DNA from: Flavobacteria bacterium RIFCSPLOWO2_12_FULL_31_7
GTDB taxonomy: Bacteria; Bacteroidota; Bacteroidia; Flavobacteriales; Flavobacteriaceae
Assembly: GCA_001800945.1 (NCBI GenBank)
Contig: MGWJ01000077.1
Coordinates: forward strand, 1-6,176
Direction: 5' to 3'
DNA length: 6,176 nucleotides
Part shown: positions 1 to 6,176 of the stretch, piece by piece
How positions within the stretch are numbered: position 1 is the stretch's first letter
How the letters are laid out: each line of letters begins with the position of its first letter
The notes under the pieces: model-generated
The model's input: only the letters and a program-made list of their open reading frames with translations
Databases searched by the model: none
Told to the model about the DNA's origin: nothing
Program-made: the position numbers and the translations under genes

Positions 1-2912
1 CCTACTCTGTTTTGAGAAATTAAACTCGTATAAATTCCATTTTGATTACCTGGAATACTTGGTAAACTACTGGCTGTATTTATATAAGTATTAACTGTTT
101 TATTTACAATAGTAGAATCACTTGTATTTGTTGTAACTATAGTTGGCAAACCTCTTAAAGTTCCGTACTCATAATTCTGAGTAGTAATAATTTTTTTGAA
201 ACCCGAATCATTAGTTTCATCTACTAGAACAATAGACCCTTCTGATTCAACATTTGAACTAAATGTAATATTAGGCATAAGAATATCCTCAAAATACTCT
301 ATTTGCTCACTAGACTCTAATATATTTCTAAATGTTAAAGTTGCATATTGTTTTAAAAAATAATTTGATGTAGCAGTACCTTGTATGTGAGGATTTTGCT
401 CAGTATATAAAGCAATATCAAAAACTCGTTTTCCAACTAAATTTATATATGATGGGGTTCTTGTTTTTTGATAAATCTTATTTATTTGTTTTTGTTTAAA
501 GAATGAATTCCCTATTTTTTTAAAGTAGTATTCTTTAACCAGATCACCACTTATTGTACTATTATTGTTGATTAAAGTTGAAAAGTCATTACTTGCGATT
601 GCGGTGTTAAAATCATTATCGCTATTATAATTTTGTAACATAACAGACCCATATTCTGAAAAATTAGTGTCTGTATGATAAATTCTTTCTACTCCTCCAT
701 TTTCAAAATTATCTCCTCCAAAACTGGTTACTACCACAGGATTTACAATATTTCCAAAACCGTTACTATTAAAATAATCTGAAATTGAATTAGAAGTAAG
801 TGTTGTGAATCTTGCTAAATACGCACTTAAATCTGCTTCTCCTTCTCCTGCACTCCCATTACATCCTGCTGGTCTTAATTTCCATACCATGGAATATTTA
901 AAATATTTATTTGTATAAGGATACTTAATTGGCTGTTGATGTACAGGTAAATTTAATAAATTAGTTGGCATATAATAAAATCTTTTATAATCAGATTGAA
1001 TACTATTTTTGCTATAATCTATTATTTTCTTCACCCTTAACCCTTCTCCTTGTATGGTTGTTATATCAGTAAATAACTTAAATTTTAATGTAGCATTTAC
1101 ATATGTTCCTAAGGCGATAGTCGACGGATTAAAAATAAAAATTTCAAATTTATATAACTTATCTTTTAAAATACTAACTTCGAATTCTCTTGTTGAAGAT
1201 ACCATCCCTATATTAACTAGGTTATCATAAACTATTGAATTATCTGAAATGTTTGTAACTTTTAAATTTAAGCGAACTGTGTGGTTTGCTGGAAAATTAT
1301 TTGAGTTTGTTGTATAATAAATCTTAACTAATTGGTCTTTGAAAACTGGAGATAATGTTACGTTTTCTTCACTAAAATTATTCACCCCAGGAATAGAAGC
1401 ATTAGTAACTCCATCATTTGAAAAGATGTAATTTTCATAATCAGTATAAACATCTTTCTTAAATGGATTTGATTCATATTCAACTAATGAGAATCCTTTT
1501 GTAGGGTAGTTAACTTTTATTAATGTGCCTTTTTTTGCAAAATTAAAATCACCTGTTTTATCAGCACCTGGATAAATATAATTATTTGCTACACCAGGAA
1601 ATTGATGTGGGATATGAACTTTTGGTAGCATTGTACTATTATTAGTTTTACCATTATAATAACCATATTCGTCAACAGCATAAGATAATCTATCAGGTAA
1701 ACCGAATGGGTCATCATATTCAAAACTCCAAATTAATTTTTTATTATTATTTAATTGAAATTCATCATTAAAAACAATGCTTTGAAGGAAAAATCTTTTA
1801 ACAAAATTGTTTTGAGAAAATGCATCTAATCCTAAATAATTTAGTTTAACCCTGTTTATTAAGTGGTCAACATTATTTACTTTATTTAATATTTCTATTT
1901 TATCTAATATTTTTTTTCCATTAACATTTAAATAAAAATAATTTACACTTTCACTATTAACATTACTAAATACTTTACTTATAACTTTTATATTAGAAAT
2001 TTTTTGAAATTGTGAAGAAAAAACAACACCGCTAGGTGGAGAAATTAATGGTAAACATTCTGTCGGAAATTCATTATATGTTAACATACTTACACTTTCA
2101 TTTCTACCTATTTGAGTTAGACCATTTGAGTTGGTGTACTCAAAATAAACTTCTGTATTTTCATTATCTATTATTTTTGTTAAATGATATGCTGTATCTC
2201 CAATTGGTAAATCGCCATCAATTGAATTTTTAAATGAGCTTTCAACAGCATTTGTTCCTCCAAAATAATATTTAATTCCGTCTGGAGTTATAATTAAAAA
2301 TTCTCTTTGTGTTCTTAAATCTCCTAAAATTGTTATTTTAAGTTCTGATTCTTCATTTATAAGTAACGGATTATAGTTCTCATCTAAAATAAAACTTCCA
2401 GAATATCCCATAAAATTATAATTAAAAACATCTGCTTCACTATCAAATGATGGATTTTCAATATAAGAAACTAGTGTAGTTGCTCCTGAAGTGCCGTCTG
2501 CCGTGTTTAAATTATTTAATTCAAGCGTAGATTTTTTTACTCTATAATTCCCACCAATAGTTTGTTCATCAGGTTGATCCTTAATTGTACGAGTTATTAC
2601 ACCCCCTACATTTAGAAGCCAAGACATTCCTGTTTTTGTTGGGTAATCATTAACTTTTAATCCATTAGTACTATAATTTAAAGAAATAGGTACTTCAATT
2701 TTGTTCGCTTTAAAACTATAAACAGGAACACTTAAATTAAACATTCCAGTGAATTCACTAATTGGAAGATTCCCATACTTTGTAAATGAAAATGCTTCGG
2801 TTGAGGGAGGAACAATAGTTGGTAACTTGGTATTGACTACGTTATTTTCTTCAATTTGACAAAATAATAAAGAAGAAAAAAGTAACCAAATCAATATATT
2901 TAACTTATTCAT
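1..2912 (-). CDS. YD/Rhs-repeat family exported protein, N-terminal 970 residues (3' end outside window)
   Basis: One uninterrupted frame runs from an ATG at 2912-2910 to the left edge, giving 970 complete codons with no stop. Residues 1 to about 18 form a signal peptide (MNKLN, then a hydrophobic stretch ending LLFCQ). I favour signal peptidase I, since the residues before the Cys are a poor lipobox. From about residue 34 it follows the N-terminal module known from Bacteroidota YD/Rhs proteins: FTKYGNLPISEFTG (43-56), VPISLNYSTNGLKV (74-87), GMSWLLNVGGVITRTI (95-110) then QPDE (113-116), FNYNFMGYSGSFILD (163-177), ITPDGIKYYFGG (208-219), DEYGYYNGK (414-422), GTLIKVNYPTKG (462-473) and GEGLRVKKIIDY (622-633). 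No Rhs core is visible; it would normally be C-terminal, off the edge. Family members are exported, surface-associated or polymorphic-toxin-like proteins; the function of this one is unknown. It starts three bases after the upstream gene's stop, so co-transcription is likely. Confidence 0.88.
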   Translation of the reverse strand, partial: MNKLNILIWLLFSSLLFCQIEENNVVNTKLPTIVPPSTEAFSFTKYGNLPISEFTGMFNLSVPVYSFKANKIEVPISLNYSTNGLKVNDYPTKTGMSWLLNVGGVITRTIKDQPDEQTIGGNYRVKKSTLELNNLNTADGTSGATTLVSYIENPSFDSEADVFNYNFMGYSGSFILDENYNPLLINEESELKITILGDLRTQREFLIITPDGIKYYFGGTNAVESSFKNSIDGDLPIGDTAYHLTKIIDNENTEVYFEYTNSNGLTQIGRNESVSMLTYNEFPTECLPLISPPSGVVFSSQFQKISNIKVISKVFSNVNSESVNYFYLNVNGKKILDKIEILNKVNNVDHLINRVKLNYLGLDAFSQNNFVKRFFLQSIVFNDEFQLNNNKKLIWSFEYDDPFGLPDRLSYAVDEYGYYNGKTNNSTMLPKVHIPHQFPGVANNYIYPGADKTGDFNFAKKGTLIKVNYPTKGFSLVEYESNPFKKDVYTDYENYIFSNDGVTNASIPGVNNFSEENVTLSPVFKDQLVKIYYTTNSNNFPANHTVRLNLKVTNISDNSIVYDNLVNIGMVSSTREFEVSILKDKLYKFEIFIFNPSTIALGTYVNATLKFKLFTDITTIQGEGLRVKKIIDYSKNSIQSDYKRFYYMPTNLLNLPVHQQPIKYPYTNKYFKYSMVWKLRPAGCNGSAGEGEADLSAYLARFTTLTSNSISDYFNSNGFGNIVNPVVVTSFGGDNFENGGVERIYHTDTNFSEYGSVMLQNYNSDNDFNTAIASNDFSTLINNNSTISGDLVKEYYFKKIGNSFFKQKQINKIYQKTRTPSYINLVGKRVFDIALYTEQNPHIQGTATSNYFLKQYATLTFRNILESSEQIEYFEDILMPNITFSSNVESEGSIVLVDETNDSGFKKIITTQNYEYGTLRGLPTIVTTNTSDSTIVNKTVNTYINTASSLPSIPGNQNGIYTSLISQNRV

Positions 2913-2915
2913 AGT

Positions 2916-4544
2916 TTATTTCTTTATAATTTTAATACTGTTTTTTTCTCTATCTGTTACTATTTCTACAATGTAAATCCCTGTAGGATAACTTGTCATT
3001 TCAATTGGCAAGGTTCTGTTTCCATCTAATTTATGACTTTGTAATTGTCTTCCATTTAAGTCATACACATTAGCAGTTCCATAGGTATAATCAAAACCAA
3101 TAATTACATTTGTATAAGTTAATGCCGGATTTGGAAAAGCTTCTATTGGTAATTTTTCTTTCTCAGGTTTGGTTTTATCTTTTAATTTCATTACCCAGAA
3201 ATCATTTCCTCCAATGGAATTGTTTTTATCTTTTGAAGCCTTTCCATTAGAAGTTCCTGTCAACAAATAGCCTCCATCTCTTGTTTCTAACATTTTCTTC
3301 ATCACTTCTTCTCCTTTACTCCCAAATGTTTGAGTACAAATTTCTTCTCCTTTTGATGAAATTTTTAATGCTATATAATCGTTTATTCCATCTTTATCTC
3401 CCTTTTTCATTTTTGATACCAAAGAACTATTACTATTTACTTCACTTTGCGCATAACCACCTATTAAAAAAGTTCCATCTTCATTTTCAATAATTGAAGT
3501 TAATACATCACGTTCTCCATAATTATAATTTTCTTGCCATAACATATTTGCTTCTTTATCAAATTTTATTATCCAAAAATCACTACCCTTTTGACTACCT
3601 TTTGTTTTAGTATTTGATGTAGCTGAATTAGAATTTCCTCCAACAATAAAACCACCATCATTTGTAGCTGTTAGAGCAAATAGATTTTCATCTAAATCTC
3701 CTCCTAAAGATTTTTGCCAAACTACATTTCCTGTAGTATCTAACTGAAGTAACCAATAATCATTTAAACCAAAATTATCTTCTGTTTTATCACCTGAAAT
3801 TGGGGAGTTTGATGTTCCACCAATTAAATAATTACCATTAGACAATACCGTTACAGCTTTAAGCTCATCAACATATTTTCCACCAAGTGTTTTTTGCCAT
3901 TCAATTGTACCGTCTTTTTTAAGTTTAACTACCCAATAATCTAAATTACCCCTAGTATTTTCAGACTTTCCAAATAAATCTGTGGTGCCATCTGAATTGT
4001 TTCGAGTTTTGTATGAAGCAGAAGAACCACCTAACAAATAGCCACCATCAGCCGTTAAAGTAATACTATGCAATTTTTCTTGACCACTACCTCCAATAGT
4101 TTTTTGCCATAATTCATTACCTTTAGCATTTAATTTTATTATCCAAAAATCATCATTGCCTTTCGTGTCTTCATGTTTGTCTAAACCTTTTTTGGAATCT
4201 GAAATCCCAGCTAAAATATATCCACCGTCAGAAGTTAAACGGATACTTTGCAATAAATCGACACCGGAACCACCAAAGCTTTTCTGCCAGTCTAAATCGC
4301 CTTTTTCATTCATTTTCCAAATCCAATAATCTAAATCACCTTTATTGGCATCTTCTTTATTTCCAGTTTTACCAGAAATAGAGCTACCAGCTAAAATGAA
4401 TCCATAATCGGCTGTGGGTTGAGCATCAAATAAATATTCGGCATGTTTGCCTCCGTATGATTTTTCCCAAAGAATATCTTGGGCATTTGAAGATGTAGTA
4501 ATCAGCAATAAGCTAAAAACTAATGGTTTGAGGAGTTGTTTCAT
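2916..4544 (-). CDS. Secreted WQK/GG-repeat (probable beta-propeller) protein with T9SS type A sorting domain
   Basis: A 542-residue exported protein. Residues 1-21 are a signal peptide (MKQLL, hydrophobic LVFSLLLI, cleavage likely after SSNA before QD). Residues 22 to about 457 are seven repeats, each with a W-Q-K-[ST]-hydrophobic-G-G opening, a DGGY-hydrophobic-GG/AG core and a D-[YF]-W-hydrophobic-hydrophobic-K strand. Seven units suggest a seven-bladed beta-propeller. After a charged linker (KDKTKPEKEK), residues 468-542 are a typical T9SS type A C-terminal sorting domain: EAFPNP, then VYDLNGRQL, then YPTGIYIVEI, ending KIIKK. By family knowledge this domain directs passage across the outer membrane by the T9SS and is removed on delivery. 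The start at 4544 puts the signal peptide at the extreme N-terminus; the upstream sequence is A/T-rich with no Shine-Dalgarno, as is usual in this phylum. The stop lies 3 bp before the YD/Rhs start. Substrate or partner is unknown; a structural or adhesive surface role is inference. Confidence 0.92.
   Translation of the reverse strand: MKQLLKPLVFSLLLITTSSNAQDILWEKSYGGKHAEYLFDAQPTADYGFILAGSSISGKTGNKEDANKGDLDYWIWKMNEKGDLDWQKSFGGSGVDLLQSIRLTSDGGYILAGISDSKKGLDKHEDTKGNDDFWIIKLNAKGNELWQKTIGGSGQEKLHSITLTADGGYLLGGSSASYKTRNNSDGTTDLFGKSENTRGNLDYWVVKLKKDGTIEWQKTLGGKYVDELKAVTVLSNGNYLIGGTSNSPISGDKTEDNFGLNDYWLLQLDTTGNVVWQKSLGGDLDENLFALTATNDGGFIVGGNSNSATSNTKTKGSQKGSDFWIIKFDKEANMLWQENYNYGERDVLTSIIENEDGTFLIGGYAQSEVNSNSSLVSKMKKGDKDGINDYIALKISSKGEEICTQTFGSKGEEVMKKMLETRDGGYLLTGTSNGKASKDKNNSIGGNDFWVMKLKDKTKPEKEKLPIEAFPNPALTYTNVIIGFDYTYGTANVYDLNGRQLQSHKLDGNRTLPIEMTSYPTGIYIVEIVTDREKNSIKIIKK
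3171..4481 (-). repeat. Seven protein-coding repeats of about 60 residues inside the T9SS protein
   Basis: The conserved Trp that opens each repeat is at residues 26, 86, 146, 216, 276 and 336; the seventh repeat has Thr at the equivalent place (residue 404, ICTQTFGS). Spacings are 60, 60, 70, 60, 60 and 68. The 10-residue excess in repeat 3 comes from a loop insertion around residues 181-198, and the longer repeat 6 has a charged Ser/Lys-rich insertion around 370-385. Repeats 6 and 7 are the most diverged. Similarity is clear at protein level; I did not see long identical DNA blocks, so the array looks old rather than freshly expanded. It resembles the general class of 60-residue propeller repeats, but I cannot name a database family with certainty. 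Confidence 0.85.
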
Positions 4545-4613
4545 TTAGTAAATTGAATCTTGTTAATTTGCGGTAAAAATATATAAATGTTTAAATTTTG
4601 ATATGCGTAAAAA

Positions 4614-4648
4614 TACCTGATTTTTTATCTAGGTAATTCTACCTGATT
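4614..4648. promoter_or_regulatory. Cluster of TACCT/AGGTA half-sites in the leader of the T9SS gene
   Basis: TACCTGATT occurs twice in direct orientation (4614-4622 and 4640-4648, period 26). An inverted AGGTA lies between them (4631-4635) and forms the near-palindrome AGGTA-ATTC-TACCT with the second copy. It lies 70-104 bp upstream of the ATG, so it could be a regulator site or an RNA structure in the leader if transcription starts near 4701. This is inference from pattern only. Confidence 0.3.
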
Positions 4649-4704
4649 ATATCTTTTGTTTAAGAAATAGATAATTTTAAATTTATTTTAATCAAAAAAT
4701 ATTG

Positions 4705-4712
4705 CAAAGATA
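4705..4712 (-). promoter_or_regulatory. Candidate Bacteroidota -7 promoter element for the T9SS/YD cassette
   Basis: On the minus strand this reads TATCTTTG followed by C, an exact match to the Bacteroidota primary sigma factor -7 consensus TAnnTTTG. It would start transcription near 4701, giving a leader of about 157 bases. There is no TTG at the expected -33 position; that place is taken by one copy of an 11-bp direct repeat. A match this short is expected about once or twice by chance in this AT-rich region, so the call depends on position and on the adjacent repeats. Confidence 0.4.
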
Positions 4713-4732
4713 TATGAAGTAATAATTTCTAT

Positions 4733-4765
4733 TTTACGGTTTTTAAAGCAAATGTTTACGGTTTT
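4733..4765. promoter_or_regulatory. Paired 11-bp direct repeat, possible activator site
   Basis: TTTACGGTTTT occurs at 4733-4743 and again, identically, at 4755-4765. The period is 22 bp, about two helical turns, so both copies face the same side of the DNA. The proximal copy falls where a -33 element would be for the candidate promoter at 4705-4712. Paired direct repeats of about 9-11 bp at 21-22 bp spacing are the layout used by LytTR-type and some OmpR-type response regulators. Which regulator binds, if any, is not known. Confidence 0.4.
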
Positions 4766-5185
4766 AGATTATTTTTAAAAATTACAGATAAAAGTTTCAT
4801 TTAAATTCAAATTAATTTAGTTTTGCTATATTAAATGATAAGTAAATAAATTAAAATATTGCGTTTTTCTTAGATATTCAAAAAGCGTAAATAAAAAAAT
4901 ATACCTATCAAAAAGAGAGTAAACACTAGCGGTCTGCGTAAAAGAAATTTTTTACAATTTAGTTTTTATATTTTTTTTTAAAATATTAAAAGTAAATAAC
5001 TATAACATTAAGTAATAAATTATTAAAGTCATGGAAGTAAAATAGCAACTACACAAATCTTTATTCAAACTAAAAGTTAAAGAAATAAAAATATATTTTT
5101 GTACATCTACAATACACCTCTACCCTCTTAAACCCTTATGAATAAAGAGAAGTTAGATATTGTATTGGGAAATAGGTTTCGTTTT

Positions 5186-5288
5186 AACATATAAGACATA
5201 TAAGTTTTTTTTAAACCACGTAGAAACATAGGTTTTTTATTTAGCGTTGTAAATAAAGACGCTTCGCTCAAAATAGAACATATAAGTT
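5186..5288. repeat. ACATATAAG repeats and adjoining dispersed-repeat-like sequence
   Basis: ACATATAAG is present as a perfect tandem pair (5187-5195 and 5196-5204) and as a third copy at 5278-5286. Between them are AAACCACGTAGAAACATAGG (about 5213-5232) and a short inverted repeat, AGCGT (5243-5247) with ACGCT (5259-5263). From memory, similar CATATAAG and AACCACATAGAAACATAG strings recur between genes in Flavobacterium genomes; this could not be checked here. The function is unknown and it is probably a degenerate interspersed repeat. Confidence 0.45.
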
Positions 5289-5296
5289 ATGCAATT

Positions 5297-5368
5297 AGTT
5301 TGTCATTCCGACCTTAGGAGGAATCCCATAATCAACTTACGCAAAACAAAACCGCCAAAGTTTGTCAT
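5297..5368. repeat. GTCATTCCGAC...GGAGGAATC-type interspersed repeat
   Basis: AGTTTGTCAT occurs twice (5297-5306 and 5359-5368, period 62). The first copy leads into CATTCCGACCTTAGGAGGAA, in which ATTCC (5305-5309) can pair with GGAAT (5320-5324) to form a small hairpin. GTCATTCCGA...GGAATC and GTCATGCTG strings are commonly seen as short intergenic repeats in Bacteroidota and other bacteria. The sequence is clearly richer in GC than its surroundings. No coding capacity is seen. Confidence 0.5.
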
Positions 5369-5424
5369 GCTGTAAAAAATCTCCCATAAACCACTTTGAC
5401 AATTTTGTTCGTATATCACACATC

Positions 5425-5943
5425 TCAAACCATAAATTTCAAAAGTATTTCCGCTTCCGCTACCAACACCTCTTTTTGAATTTGAAGTTTAGCCACCACA
5501 TCCCAATTGTTTTTTTCCAATTCATTTGCAGCTCTTCTTTCAATCACTTTTACTAAATTATTTGGCGAATCTCCTTTTTTAGTGGCTTCCTTTTCTAAAA
5601 ACTGCATCAATTGCAAAGCCGTCTTATTGGCTTGATATTTACGCTCCGCTCTTTCAAGTTTTCGCTCCAACAACTTTTGTTTGAATTGATTTTCTTTTAG
5701 TAAGTGCGCCAAAACTTTTTTCTTTTGTGCTGCTTGAAACTGCATTACTTCTGAACTACCCGATTTCAAACTTTCCTCTTTCATAAAACGCAACATTTCT
5801 GCGAGTGGTAACAGTGCCGAAATAGGTAAGTTTCTTTTAAAAGTTTCATACATTGCCAATTGCCCTTTACTCACTTTTAAAAGCATTGCCAATTCTACTT
5901 GTTTCAAGCCTAGTAGCTTACTTATTGTTTTTCCCTTTTGCAT
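5425..5943 (-). CDS. Xre-type helix-turn-helix regulator with charged helical C-terminus
   Basis: A 172-residue cytoplasmic protein. Residues about 7-51 match the Xre/Cro HTH pattern: helix 1 ISKLLGL, then KQVELAMLLKVSKGQLAMYE (14-33) with the usual Q15, L18-A19, V24-S25, Y32-E33, then KRNLP (36-40) and a closing helix ISALLPLAEML (41-51). Residues about 66-120 and 129-170 are rich in Lys, Glu, Gln and Leu without prolines, suggesting long helices or a coiled coil for dimerisation or partner binding. No enzymatic motif, signal peptide or membrane segment is visible. The start at 5943 is the only one that keeps helix 1; the next Met is residue 20, inside the HTH. It stands alone in this window, with a large inverted-repeat array directly upstream that could be its own operator. 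DNA binding is well supported by the motif; target genes are unknown. It also appears less AT-rich than the cassette genes. Confidence 0.85.
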   Translation of the reverse strand: MQKGKTISKLLGLKQVELAMLLKVSKGQLAMYETFKRNLPISALLPLAEMLRFMKEESLKSGSSEVMQFQAAQKKKVLAHLLKENQFKQKLLERKLERAERKYQANKTALQLMQFLEKEATKKGDSPNNLVKVIERRAANELEKNNWDVVAKLQIQKEVLVAEAEILLKFMV

Positions 5944-5952
5944 ACTATTTAG

Positions 5953-5979
5953 TTTTTGATGAATTTTTCAAATCAAAAA
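5953..5979. promoter_or_regulatory. Inverted repeat just upstream of the Xre start codon
   Basis: Perfect 8-bp arms TTTTTGAT (5953-5960) and ATCAAAAA (5972-5979) flank an 11-base spacer. The nearer arm ends 9 bases before the ATG at 5943. It could be a repressor operator or an mRNA hairpin overlapping the ribosome footprint. The arms are A/T-rich, so the RNA structure would be weak. Confidence 0.35.
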
Positions 5980-5995
5980 TGCCGCCAAATTTCTT

Positions 5996-6108
5996 GTTAT
6001 TTTATTTTGAAACGAAAAAAATAATAACCATTTCTGTTATTTTATTTTTGAAACGAGAAAAAAATAACAGTTTTTGTTATTTTAATTTTGGAGTGGAGAA
6101 AAGATAAC
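5996..6108. promoter_or_regulatory. Three tandem 40-bp units, each a 33-bp inverted repeat (candidate operator array)
   Basis: The units begin exactly 40 bp apart. Each has a left arm GTTATTTT (5996-6003, 6036-6043, 6076-6083; all identical) and an inverted right arm: ATAATAAC at 6021-6028, AAAATAAC at 6061-6068 and AAGATAAC at 6101-6108. Units 1 and 2 share GAAACGA in the middle, while unit 3 has diverged there. Read another way, neighbouring arms form AAAATAAC-N7-GTTATTTT palindromes at 6021-6043 (one mismatch) and 6061-6083 (perfect). The array starts about 52 bp upstream of the Xre start codon, where an autoregulatory operator would be expected. Confidence 0.6.
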
Positions 6109-6176
6109 GAGAGTGAAAATAGTATAGAAAATGGGAATTAGATTTTTTTAGTGAAAAATTATTGAAATAAAAATTA

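Larger units (their letters stand above)
4545..5424. other. 880-bp non-coding region between the Xre gene and the T9SS/YD cassette
   Basis: No convincing gene lies here on either strand, and frames are short and stop-rich. From the cassette outward it holds a probable untranslated leader (4545 to about 4701) containing TACCT/AGGTA motifs, a candidate promoter and direct repeat (4705-4765), extremely AT-rich sequence with no clear signal (about 4770-5090), a possible plus-strand promoter (TATTTTTG, 5094-5101) ahead of an 18-codon frame (5138-5194), and dispersed-repeat-like sequence next to the Xre gene (about 5186-5410). A small inverted repeat, GTAAAA-N6-TTTTAC, sits at 4938-4955. No tRNA, rRNA or strong terminator was seen. 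Confidence 0.6.

Noticed and set aside
2036..2233. 65-codon plus-strand frame opposite the YD/Rhs gene
   Set aside because: It is the reverse-strand shadow of a well-supported gene, is rich in Leu/His/Phe/Tyr as such shadows are, and has no recognisable motif.
3281..3493. 70-codon plus-strand frame opposite the T9SS gene
   Set aside because: It is antisense to the repeat region; its low-complexity Leu/Phe/Ser composition reflects the complement of Lys/Glu-rich codons.
4818..4825. TAGTTTTG as a plus-strand promoter
   Set aside because: It matches the short consensus, but no gene follows on the plus strand and such matches are expected by chance in this AT-rich stretch.
4938..4955. GTAAAA-N6-TTTTAC as a terminator
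   Set aside because: It is a short A/T-only stem apart from one pair, with no gene ending nearby on either strand.
5362..5556. 64-codon plus-strand frame overlapping the 3' end of the Xre gene
   Set aside because: It is mostly antisense to the charged helical tail and begins in repeat-like sequence; no domain is seen.
5853..6107. 84-codon plus-strand frame across the Xre start and the upstream array
   Set aside because: Its hydrophobic N-terminal part is the complement of the HTH coding sequence and the remainder is translated inverted-repeat array; not a credible membrane protein.
5996..6108. CRISPR array
   Set aside because: There are only three units, with no unique spacers of normal length, the repeat cores drift, and no cas genes are near.

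Overview
This window looks like chromosomal DNA from a member of the Flavobacteriia (Bacteroidota), probably Flavobacterium or a close relative. The evidence is very high AT content, a secreted protein ending in a type IX secretion (T9SS) type A sorting domain, a large YD/Rhs-type protein with the N-terminal module typical of this phylum, start codons without Shine-Dalgarno sequences, and intergenic repeats of a flavobacterial style. No species can be named from the sequence.

Layout: all three recognised genes lie on the minus strand. Reading in the direction of transcription (right to left), a small Xre-type helix-turn-helix regulator (5425-5943) comes first. It is preceded by a striking array of three 40-bp units, each a 33-bp inverted repeat (5996-6108), and by a short inverted repeat close to its start codon (5953-5979). 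An 880-bp non-coding region follows (4545-5424). It holds degenerate dispersed repeats next to the regulator and, nearer the next gene, a candidate promoter (4705-4712) with an 11-bp direct repeat just upstream (4733-4765). Then comes a 542-residue secreted protein (2916-4544) with a signal peptide, seven WQK/GG repeats of about 60 residues (probably a beta-propeller) and a T9SS sorting domain. Only three bases after its stop begins a giant YD/Rhs-like protein (1-2912). Its first 970 residues are visible; the rest, including any Rhs core and C-terminal domain, lies beyond the left edge.

The T9SS repeat protein and the YD/Rhs protein form a tight, probably co-transcribed cassette of exported cell-surface proteins. 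Its biological role (adhesion, competition or toxin delivery) cannot be settled here because the diagnostic C-terminus is missing. The Xre regulator is separated from the cassette by 880 bp and may simply control itself through the upstream array; a link to the cassette is speculation. The last 68 bases (6109-6176) show nothing I can assign.
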